64,000 nt of DNA from Marinomonas primoryensis (GTDB taxonomy: Bacteria; Pseudomonadota; Gammaproteobacteria; Pseudomonadales; Marinomonadaceae): positions 1,536,001 through 1,600,000 of the forward strand of contig NZ_CP054301.1 in assembly GCF_013372285.1 (NCBI RefSeq), written 5' to 3'. Positions 52,941 through 60,131 of this stretch are shown here, one piece after another (within the stretch, counting starts at the first letter, position 1; every line of letters starts with the position of its first letter). Made by a program: the position numbers and the translations under genes. The notes under the pieces are model-generated. The model was not told the origin of the DNA and ran no database searches. It worked only from the letters and a program-made list of their open reading frames with translations.

Positions 52941-52984
52941 GTCTCTTCCCCTTTCTCTTCAAGGGGAAGACGGAAGAAGGGGTT
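52941..52984 (-). repeat. REP-like palindromic repeat, copy 4
   Basis: Same orientation as copy 3 and about 165 bp further on. CTCTTCCCCTT and AAGGGGAAGA cores are shared, with imperfect outer arms and an AACCCC head on the minus strand (ending at 52985). The stop codon of the IS30 fragment lies inside it. Confidence 0.6.
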
Positions 52985-53192
52985 CTTTAGTCCTTTCAAA
53001 TAGTCCTCTTTTTAAGCAGGCCTCTTGTGCTTCCTTAGGGCACTTCTTATTTCGTTTTAACTCGCGATACACTGTTGCTCTATGGCATTTAATGGTATTC
53101 GCTATCTCGGATACTGAAATTTTTCGTTCTAAAAGAACTGAAATCTGATATCTTTTCCCTTCGGTAAACTTCTGATAACTTATGCTTGTACT
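52959..53192 (-). pseudogene. IS30-family transposase N-terminal fragment
   Basis: The minus strand reads SYQKFTEGKRYQISVLLERK then ISVSEIANTIKCHRATVYRE and LKRNKK, the helix-turn-helix start of IS30 transposases (tEgqRYqIsaLLkaGiSvseIA, HrSTVYRELkRN). There is no start codon at the right place and the frame ends after about 78 codons inside repeat copy 4, so both ends are lost, along with the whole DDE catalytic core. It marks an old insertion in the 0.56 kb gap after xdhC; nothing else coding is seen there. Confidence 0.75.
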
Positions 53193-53330
53193 GCTTAATT
53201 TTGTGGTGAAAAGAAGTGTACCAACTTCAGCAGTTGGCTTCTTCTACACCTGACTTGCAGTGTCGCACTTATTATCTGAATTTAGGATGTTGTACCTATA
53301 TCAGAGATTAAGTTATTCGGAGTATATGGT

Positions 53331-54938
53331 TTGATTAAAAGAATTAATATTATAACTGTTTTTTTGTCTTTTATGCTGACGTCATGTTCTTACATGAAAT
53401 ATTCTGCTATCCAGACGGAATATAAAAAACTTCAAAATGCTGACCCCAGTCAAGTCAACTTAAAGCACATGCTAGATCAAGAAACTTTTTTTATCATGGG
53501 TAAGTCAATAGCTCAATCAAATAATTATTCGAATGTATCTATGGCTATCGCCGCTTATTCCAGTAGATTCAAAAAGTATGAACGAGTTGACACAATGTTT
53601 TTTAAAGGAGCAGGGACGCATTATGGTTTAAACCTTCCTGAAGGGACTTACACTTTACTAATATATGCAGACATAAATAAAGATCGGGAGTTTCAACAAT
53701 CTGAAATAGTAGGTAAGAGGGAACTTGTTTTAAATACTACTAGTTTTCCAGAAAAAATTGTTAAGGATGTGAATATCGAAATAACGGCAAGCTCAAGGAT
53801 AACTTGGGCTGAAACTATTTTGGTACCTGACAGTATGGAGATAGAGCAGTCCCTATATTATCCAACAGGAACCATTCGTAGTCTAGATGACCCAATATTT
53901 AATGTAAATATTTCGACTATGGGTATGTACGACCCTGCTTCCTTTCTAGAATATGCACCAACTATGTTTTACGCTTTGAAAGAAGATGTAGCGCATAAAA
54001 TCCCCGTTATTTTTGTACATGGGATTGGTGGTAGTTCGAGAGAATTTAAAACGATTATTGAAAATATGGATAAAGAACGTTATAAAGCTTGGTTTTTCTA
54101 TTACCCCTCTGGTGGCGATCTAGATCAGTTAGCGGATCTTTTTTACAATATTTTTCTTTCGGGGGCCGTCATTCCTAGGATGGATATGCCTATGATTGTG
54201 GTCGCTCACAGTATGGGCGGGCTTATCGCTCGAGAAGCATTTAATAAATATCAAGGAAAGGCGACAGAAAATAAAGTTAAATTATTTGTTAGTATAGCAA
54301 GTCCATTCGGAGGTCACCCTGCTGCGGCTTTAGGTGAGAAGCATGGCTTAATTGTATTGCCATCATGGAAAGACTTAAATCCAACTAGTCAATTTATAAA
54401 AGAACTTTATAGAAAACCATTGCCTGAATTTGTCAATCACCAACTATTTTATGCCTATAATAATTCCAGTGTGTTAAAACTGGGTGAAAACAGCGATGGA
54501 GTTGTACCACTTTTAAGTCAATTGAACCCAGAAGCACAAAGGCAATCTTATAATCAGTTTGGTTTTAACAGCAGCCATGTTGGTATTTTAGAAAATAAAG
54601 AAATGATCCATCACCTGCAGGAAAATATGGTTGGCGTAAAAAATATTTTTCCAGAATCACACATCAAATTACTTAATAATGGTGGTTTCGATGTGAAGCT
54701 AACGGGTGATTATAGCCTTCTCAGCCAGCATTTAATCAGCTATGCAGGAAAATACATTATTATGTTAGTCAACGAGACAATAAAGCCTATTAATTCCCAG
54801 CAAGCGAATTTCATTAAAGCCATTAAAGGGAAAATACCAGCAACTCAAGATGCGGAAAGAGACTTTATAAAGTTTATGCGGGAGTTCCCTCAAGTAGTAA
54901 ATAGTTTCTTGGAAGGTCAACCTAAAAAAACGTTATAG
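53331..54938 (+). CDS. Lipoprotein alpha/beta hydrolase, PGAP1/lipase-like
   Basis: A 535-residue protein with a lipoprotein signal (IITVFLSFMLTSC, Cys about residue 19). An N-terminal region of about 200 residues resembles a beta-sandwich (LPEGTYTLLIYADINKDREF). The alpha/beta-hydrolase domain follows: oxyanion turn VIFVHGIGGSSREF, nucleophile elbow VVAHSMGGLIARE, SDGVVPLLSQ for the acid region and SSHVGIL for the His. Family is the PGAP1/DUF676-like lipases; substrate unknown, acting in the periplasm or at the outer membrane. It starts at TTG 53331 behind CGGAG. The gene is visibly more AT-rich than its neighbours, which hints at horizontal acquisition. Confidence 0.8.
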   Translation: MIKRINIITVFLSFMLTSCSYMKYSAIQTEYKKLQNADPSQVNLKHMLDQETFFIMGKSIAQSNNYSNVSMAIAAYSSRFKKYERVDTMFFKGAGTHYGLNLPEGTYTLLIYADINKDREFQQSEIVGKRELVLNTTSFPEKIVKDVNIEITASSRITWAETILVPDSMEIEQSLYYPTGTIRSLDDPIFNVNISTMGMYDPASFLEYAPTMFYALKEDVAHKIPVIFVHGIGGSSREFKTIIENMDKERYKAWFFYYPSGGDLDQLADLFYNIFLSGAVIPRMDMPMIVVAHSMGGLIAREAFNKYQGKATENKVKLFVSIASPFGGHPAAALGEKHGLIVLPSWKDLNPTSQFIKELYRKPLPEFVNHQLFYAYNNSSVLKLGENSDGVVPLLSQLNPEAQRQSYNQFGFNSSHVGILENKEMIHHLQENMVGVKNIFPESHIKLLNNGGFDVKLTGDYSLLSQHLISYAGKYIIMLVNETIKPINSQQANFIKAIKGKIPATQDAERDFIKFMREFPQVVNSFLEGQPKKTL

Positions 54939-55012
54939 CGGATAAACCGCTGAACGCGGTGTTATGCCTACAGGATCACATGAAGTATTTATCAATCGTC
55001 ATATTTTCATTT

Positions 55013-55036
55013 TCTACTTTTCTACTTTTCTACTTT
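55013..55036. repeat. Three tandem TCTACTTT units
   Basis: An 8-bp unit repeated three times in the intergenic region after the lipase-like gene. No gene spans it. Confidence 0.6.
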
Positions 55037-55059
55037 TCGCTCAAGAAGTAATAGTTAGT

Positions 55060-55173
55060 TCAGGAAAGTACGCCGATTATTATCACATTGAATGCGCCTA
55101 GCGCTTCGTATCGACGCTGTATCACAATATGTTCACTTCCAATGTCTAGATCCAATTCAACGCTTTGCTTCAT
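55060..55173 (-). pseudogene. YrhK-domain N-terminal fragment
   Basis: ATG at 55173 on the minus strand follows AAGGGGAACACC, a strong ribosome site, and encodes 37 residues (MKQSVELDLDIGSEHIVIQR, then RYEALGAFNVIIIGVLS). The pattern I-x-I-x-x-RYE-x-L followed by a hydrophobic stretch matches the start of YrhK-type membrane proteins, which are normally about 90-100 residues with two helices. Here the second half is lost. It could still be translated as a short hydrophobic peptide. Confidence 0.4.
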
Positions 55174-55300
55174 GGTGTTCCCCTTGCACATATTTTTTAT
55201 CTAATGGGACAGCTCATAAACTAACAGCTTCTTTTGTTTACATTTTAGTCATTGGTTCTAAGGTGGTTTTCTCTTTTTCACCAGTGTATAAAAATCATAA

Positions 55301-55332
55301 AAACCAGTGTCTCAAGGAAGAGACACTGGTTT
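55301..55332 (-). terminator. Terminator of the YHS-domain gene
   Basis: AAACCAGTGTCTC (55301-55313), loop AAGGAA, GAGACACTGGTTT (55320-55332): a perfect 13-bp stem. On the minus strand it lies 28 bp past the YHS gene stop and is followed by TTTTATGATTTTTA, the expected T-rich tract. Confidence 0.85.
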
Positions 55333-55360
55333 CATCAAAACGATCAATCATTAATGCGGA

Positions 55361-55846
55361 TTAGCCGTTTTTCGCTTTAGCTTCTTGAGGTGTTAACCCT
55401 TTTAGCTCAGGCCAGTTTTTTTCTGATGTGATTAAGTTGCCAGGAACGTCTTTTAACCAGACCTTTTGTGTGCCTTTGTTTAGGTTTAAATACAATTTAC
55501 CGTCGGCAATTTTCCATGCAGTTGGGTCCGTATCAAACTTCAAGTTCATCGCGACGCCCATGGCACAGTAACCGCCGTATTGAGGTGCGTATTTTGTCTT
55601 GTCTTTATTAAATAAATCTCGGTTTGCCGCAGAGACAAAACGGAATGTTGCATTTTTGTAGTTAGAGGTGAATTCTGGGCTGCCCAATACTGGCTTGCTC
55701 ATGGTGAAGTAAGCAACGGTGTCATAGCCTTTAATCGCCAAATCATTCGCGTCTGCGTTTGCATCGATGTCTGCGGCAAAGCTTGCTACGCTAGCAAAAA
55801 GAACTGTTGCTGCGACTGTGTTTTTGATCAAGTTAGAAATGTTCAT
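55361..55846 (-). CDS. Secreted YHS-domain protein
   Basis: A 161-residue protein with a Sec signal (ending near SFAADI, about residue 25) and a YHS-like domain: LAIKGYDTVAYFT, FVSAANRDLFNKDKTKYAPQ and YGGYCAMGVAMN with the conserved Cys. Secreted YHS proteins are thought to bind metal, often copper, in the periplasm; no enzymatic role is shown. Start 55846 follows AAAGGTAAAATT; the longer reading from 55888 would add 14 residues before the signal. It is divergent from the AraC-type gene, which may control it. Confidence 0.85.
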   Translation of the reverse strand: MNISNLIKNTVAATVLFASVASFAADIDANADANDLAIKGYDTVAYFTMSKPVLGSPEFTSNYKNATFRFVSAANRDLFNKDKTKYAPQYGGYCAMGVAMNLKFDTDPTAWKIADGKLYLNLNKGTQKVWLKDVPGNLITSEKNWPELKGLTPQEAKAKNG

Positions 55847-56056
55847 AATTTTACCTTTTGTTGTTTTCAATAAGTTGTTAAAACCCACACGTTAAGAGGC
55901 GTTAGCGAAAAGCTGTTGAACTTATGGCTTGTCGTGCTTACTAACTAAGTCCCTTAAGTGAATGAAATCAGTCTATTTATTTCTTGATCATGAAAGGCAT
56001 CGAAATATCCATAAAATGAAACCAATCGTCCAAATCGGCAAAAAAAGTAGGTGTTC

Positions 56057-56887
56057 GTGAACAAATTACAAAATATTATTGATAACTTTTCGATTCAGTC
56101 TGAGGTTATTTTTAGTGGGAGTTTTTGTGGTGGGAAAACGCTGGGCTCATTAGAAACAGAAAAGGGCGGTCATTTGCACTACATTCGTTCTGGTAAGTTA
56201 ACCGTCTTGAGTGATTCCGGTCACAAAATGTTGTTCGACCAACCTGCGATTATTCTGTTGCCGTTCGCGACGACTCACCAAGTCATTGCCGATGAAACGG
56301 ATGGCGCAGAGCTAATTTGTGCGGCGATTAATTTTACGGCTTTAGAGCAAAAGCAATTGGTGTCGAGCTTACCGAAATTGGTTTATCTAAATTTAGACGA
56401 CGGGCCGATGGCGAATACCGTTGATTGGATGTTCAGTGAAATCGGTGTGACAGGGCTTGGGCAAAAAAGCATCGTTGGGAAAATGTGTGACATTTTACTC
56501 ATCCAAATGCTGCGCAAACTGTCTGAAGAAGGGTTGGTGATACAAGGCATGCTGGCGGGGTTAAGTCATCCTGCGTTGGCGCCGACTTTGGTGAAACTAC
56601 AAGAAGCACCAGAAGAGGCGTGGACGCTAGACTTAATGGCGGAAAGCGCCGCTATGTCACGTTCTAAATTCTCGGAACTGTTTCGAGATACCGTCGGGCA
56701 AACGCCGAACGATTTTTTAACCGACTTACGCATATCCACCGCACAACAACTATTGATACAAGACAAACCAGTCAGCCTAGTGGCAAACAAAGTCGGCTAT
56801 GAACACGGTTCTGTATTGGCTAGAGTCTTTCGTAAGAAAACGGGTTTATCACCAAAAGAGTGGTTGCAGAAGTTCCACGAAAGCTAA
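56057..56887 (+). CDS. AraC-family transcriptional regulator (cupin sensor type)
   Basis: About 276 residues: an N-terminal cupin-like domain (GGHLHYIRSGKLTVLSDSGH, ILLPFATTHQVIADE) of the AraC_binding_2/cupin_6 kind and two C-terminal AraC helix-turn-helix motifs (LDLMAESAAMSRSKFSELFR, VSLVANKVGYEHGSVLARVF followed by GLSPKEW). Start is GTG, either 56051 or 56057; the second is better spaced from AGTAGG. Such regulators often activate a neighbouring divergent gene, here the YHS-domain gene. Followed by a bidirectional terminator. Confidence 0.88.
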   Translation: MNKLQNIIDNFSIQSEVIFSGSFCGGKTLGSLETEKGGHLHYIRSGKLTVLSDSGHKMLFDQPAIILLPFATTHQVIADETDGAELICAAINFTALEQKQLVSSLPKLVYLNLDDGPMANTVDWMFSEIGVTGLGQKSIVGKMCDILLIQMLRKLSEEGLVIQGMLAGLSHPALAPTLVKLQEAPEEAWTLDLMAESAAMSRSKFSELFRDTVGQTPNDFLTDLRISTAQQLLIQDKPVSLVANKVGYEHGSVLARVFRKKTGLSPKEWLQKFHES

Positions 56888-56900
56888 TCGCTATGTTTTT

Positions 56901-56942
56901 AAAGATGACATTCCTCATCAGCTTTAGCGAAATGTCATCTTT
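56901..56942. terminator. Bidirectional terminator between AraC-type gene and nuclease-like gene
   Basis: AAAGATGACATT (56901-56912) and AATGTCATCTTT (56931-56942) are perfect 12-bp complements with an 18-nt loop, between convergent genes and with AT-rich flanks on both sides. Confidence 0.7.
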
Positions 56943-56963
56943 CAATTCTAATAGTTCATACCC

Positions 56964-58808
56964 TTAAATGTTTTTTGCGATTAAGTCGGCTTTTAATAGT
57001 CCGCCTTTCGTGAATAGCTTTGCTGAAAATTTTGGATTTCTTCTTGATTTGAAAGCATCCAATATCTGCTTTAATCCTGCGGCTTCAAGCAAGGATATAT
57101 TTATCTCTGTATCCATTTCAGCGGATTCAACAAAATCATTTGAAAATGACGGTGCAATGATTAGGACTTGAGCAACTCGTTTACCCGAAGATTCGCAGCG
57201 ATTCACGTAGGCTTTGACTTGGCGAGAGGTGGTTGAATATTTGGCAAAGTCACCATTCTTACAGGTTTTGGCCTCGCCAATAATTACATCGTCTTCACTT
57301 AACGACAAAATAATGTCTGCTTTATCTTTTGCGGTATTAATCGAGCGCCTTAGGTCTTCATCGACTTCAAGGCCTAGCTGTTCAAAGATAGCTTTCGTTA
57401 CTTCTTCGAATTTAATGCCTATGTCTGATTCGGCGATTTCTATGCCTTCATTTTTTAAGCCAGCTAAATCTCGTTTTGCGAGTAATGCGTAGTTTTCAAT
57501 TAACTTGTCTGTCGCATCTGCAAAACTTTCCAGAATGACTAAGCGAGGGTTGCCACGTTTACTCACTCCCATGCTATCTCGAACTAATTTAATGTCTTCG
57601 TTGGAAAGCATATAAAGAATGTCATGAGGCGTGATGCTTAAGGCTCGAAGCTTGTCGACATCGAGCTCTTCATTGTCTTCAATTTCGAAGTCTTTATGTA
57701 GAACCGAGGTTAATGTCGAAAAATGGGTTTTTAATGTTGAGAAAAGTTCTTTAAAACCGGTTGCGCTAAGGGCATTGAATTCGTTTTCTGCAGAGGAGTT
57801 AAGTGATGAAATAATGAGGTCGGTTCTTTCATCCAATGTTGTTCCAATTTTTTCTAGGCCTAAATCTAAGTCGGAAATAAGCGCTTTCAAGCGTTCTTTT
57901 CTGTCATTTATATTAGCGTCATGGTTGCTAATATCGTGCTGTAGCATATCGGTTATGGGTAGTCCCATTTTAATTATTTCTTCAATCTTATCTGTGCGTT
58001 CAACACCTCGAATTCGTTTGCCGTGAGCTTTTAAAATATTTGATAATTCAGAATCGCTTAACGTTCGTAAAATGCGCAGTAGGTGTTTATCGGCAAGCTC
58101 TTTTCCTTGCATTCTATTTAGCATGGTGACGATTTCATCTGCTACGTAAACCGTAAGGTTTTTGCGGCTTACAAAAACAAGCCCGACTTCTCGTAATGTG
58201 TTGAGGCAGTCTTGGATACCTGTTTGAGGGATAGCATTTACTAAATGCTGAACAGCTGATTTTTGATCAGCGGTAATGTCTAGTTTATGAGCTAAAACAT
58301 TTAAAATGCTTCGTTCATCATCTGTGATTTTAGCTTCTCGATTATTCTTTTCATCGTTGAGGTAGGCTTCTTTGAGACAAGCGTGATAAATTTCTAAGCG
58401 TTTAGCTTCATTAAATGTTTCTCCATCTAATGTCCCTTTTATTAACACGTTTATTTCTTTGGCTTTAGAGTCGATAGCCGTCCACTCTTTTGTATAGAGT
58501 GCTTCAATCCAAGAAAGCCGAGCAATGCAATTACCATCTCGACTGACAATATTGATTAGTAATGAGGCTTGCGCGCCCAACATTGCCAATTGTTCTTTAA
58601 CGCTTTTTTCGAAGTAAGGAAGAACGAGTTCGAAAAGTTGAATGATCTCGCCGCTGGAAGCATTTTTTATTTGCCCGTCAAGATTATTGATTCGTTTTGC
58701 TAGTTCTTTGTCGTGAATAATGGCTTCACTGCAAATTCGGTCTAGGAAATTAATGAACTTAGATTTTTCGACTTGATTTACGGTAGATAAAATACTTGAT
58801 AGCTTCAC
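56964..58808 (-). CDS. Uncharacterised 614-residue protein with C-terminal Mrr-like PD-(D/E)XK nuclease domain and SAP-like segments
   Basis: No known family covers the whole protein. Residues 1-245 are mostly helical. Residues 248-280 (LSDSELSNILKAHGKRIRGV then ERTDKIEEII) fit a SAP-type DNA-binding fold, and 400-430 (LSNEDIKLVRDSMGVSKRGN) may be a second copy. A coiled coil covers roughly 300-345. From about 465 a restriction-endonuclease-like domain appears: KFEEVTKAIFEQLG helix, Asp498 in DKADIIL, Glu512-x-Lys514 in IIGEAKTCK, and Gln530 in SRQVKAY, the pattern of Mrr-type PD-(D/E)XK nucleases. A DNA-cleaving or DNA-surveillance enzyme is inferred; it might act in defence. Monocistronic, with no methyltransferase or helicase beside it. 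Confidence 0.75.
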   Translation of the reverse strand: MKLSSILSTVNQVEKSKFINFLDRICSEAIIHDKELAKRINNLDGQIKNASSGEIIQLFELVLPYFEKSVKEQLAMLGAQASLLINIVSRDGNCIARLSWIEALYTKEWTAIDSKAKEINVLIKGTLDGETFNEAKRLEIYHACLKEAYLNDEKNNREAKITDDERSILNVLAHKLDITADQKSAVQHLVNAIPQTGIQDCLNTLREVGLVFVSRKNLTVYVADEIVTMLNRMQGKELADKHLLRILRTLSDSELSNILKAHGKRIRGVERTDKIEEIIKMGLPITDMLQHDISNHDANINDRKERLKALISDLDLGLEKIGTTLDERTDLIISSLNSSAENEFNALSATGFKELFSTLKTHFSTLTSVLHKDFEIEDNEELDVDKLRALSITPHDILYMLSNEDIKLVRDSMGVSKRGNPRLVILESFADATDKLIENYALLAKRDLAGLKNEGIEIAESDIGIKFEEVTKAIFEQLGLEVDEDLRRSINTAKDKADIILSLSEDDVIIGEAKTCKNGDFAKYSTTSRQVKAYVNRCESSGKRVAQVLIIAPSFSNDFVESAEMDTEINISLLEAAGLKQILDAFKSRRNPKFSAKLFTKGGLLKADLIAKNI

Positions 58809-59189
58809 CTTACAATCCTTTTTCCATGGTTTTCTTCGAAATTACCATTTAAATTTAGACAACGTATTGAATATATGCCAACAGAAAGAGTGCTGAGTAG
58901 AATGATAGTGCGCTTTTTCGCTTATCAGTAGGCCCAACTAACGGAGCCAAAAATGACCTATGATGAATTCAATCAATTTTGTTGTAGGGGATTGCTTTGA
59001 AATGGCGAGGATTACTTAGAGACCGATAGTCAGGGAGTTGGATAAATATCGGAATTAACCGTTCTTTAGGCCTTTATCCAATGTGATTATTCAGCAGCGA
59101 GTATGGTGAAAGTGACGAACAGCTCATTTAGAAAAATAAGGCAGACAGTGCCAAAATATAGTACTGCCTGCTTTAATAACTGACCAAAT
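58809..59189. other. Intergenic region upstream of the nuclease-like gene
   Basis: About 380 bp with no credible ORF. It holds the promoter of the nuclease-like gene. Near 59139-59170 a weak hairpin (AGGCAG ... CTGCCT) followed on the minus strand by TTATTTTT probably ends the outer-membrane protein gene. Confidence 0.45.
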
Positions 59190-59915
59190 TTAGAAGTGAT
59201 ATGCGACAGTTATATTTGCAAAAGCAAAGGCGCCACCAAGGTCGTCTTTGATGCTTTGTTTCTCTTTTGTTAGATCGGATGCCGTTACGTTGTTATTAGA
59301 ACCTTGAGCTTTCAGCTCTACCTTTGGATCATCAGAGGAAAAAATGACACCTATTTCAGCTTGAAAGTCGAAGCCTGGTGTTTTCTCAATTTTGTTTCCC
59401 CAACCTAAGCTAACGTAAGGAACGATTTCGGAGCGTTTTACGTCTGCTGTAAATGAGTCTAAATCCCCAGGGTTTACTGTTGTGGAGCCAACGGTATAGG
59501 CTTTTTTGTTGTTTGCAGAGTAGTTGGCTGAATAGTTTTGGTAGATTAAACCACCGGAAAGAAAGACATCATTTCCCCATCCAGATGACTGTATTGGATA
59601 CCAATCAATACCACCTTTGATGGAGTACCTAGAGTAATCGGTAGCATCATAGTCGGTACCTGCAATGCTTAAACTGAATTCGTCATCGGCATCAAAACCA
59701 CTGACAGCCGTTCGCCACTGAATGCTATCACCTCGAATAAGGTGTAGTTGGGTTGTATTACTCGCACTTATTCCTAGTCCCATGGTTCCTACGCTTATTC
59801 CGCCGGAATGGCTGGGTTCATACGCGAAGGCTTGCTGGCTGAGCACCACAGAAGAAATGAATAACGTAGCGAGTTTTAAGCTCAAATAGCGGTTTTCTTT
59901 TGATATTACTGTCAT
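59190..59915 (-). CDS. Outer-membrane beta-barrel protein
   Basis: A 241-residue secreted protein: the signal peptide ends after SQQAFA (about residue 31), followed by alternating polar/hydrophobic strands with many Gly, Ser, Tyr and Asn, and a C-terminal aromatic (NITVAYHF) that is the usual insertion signal for outer-membrane barrels. An eight-stranded barrel of the OmpW or OmpA-barrel class is plausible; I do not recognise the family. It is encoded on the same strand just downstream of a two-component system (216-bp gap), so it may be a regulatory target. Confidence 0.75.
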   Translation of the reverse strand: MTVISKENRYLSLKLATLFISSVVLSQQAFAYEPSHSGGISVGTMGLGISASNTTQLHLIRGDSIQWRTAVSGFDADDEFSLSIAGTDYDATDYSRYSIKGGIDWYPIQSSGWGNDVFLSGGLIYQNYSANYSANNKKAYTVGSTTVNPGDLDSFTADVKRSEIVPYVSLGWGNKIEKTPGFDFQAEIGVIFSSDDPKVELKAQGSNNNVTASDLTKEKQSIKDDLGGAFAFANITVAYHF

Positions 59916-60131
59916 GGTCTTTTCCTTGAATGAAAGTGATAGTTTGCTTACATGAGTTGGACCATTGCTATTATGAGGAGGCGCATGGGAGAAGTATGTG
60001 GCACTTTTTGGACGAAGTGTGACAGTCTATTTTTTTATGAGTGGGTGGTGTGAAGAAAATACGTACAGAAGGCTGGAGTGATTCGAGAGGAAAACGTCAG
60101 TGCCTTTCCTCTTTGTTTATGAGTTGTTGGG

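Noticed and set aside
52776..52984. Two similar palindromic repeats about 165 bp apart, first considered as a degenerate CRISPR
   Set aside because: Only two copies, spacing too long, arms imperfect between copies and no cas genes; they fit a dispersed REP-like family.
52825..53148. 107-codon forward ORF after xdhC
   Set aside because: It runs through repeat copy 4 and the IS30 fragment, whose helix-turn-helix is readable on the opposite strand.
55092..55364. 90-codon forward ORF
   Set aside because: It crosses the YrhK-like fragment in antisense and the terminator hairpin of the YHS gene; no coding character.
57631..58026. 131-codon forward ORF, Ser-rich
   Set aside because: Antisense to the nuclease-like gene; composition is that of a shadow frame.
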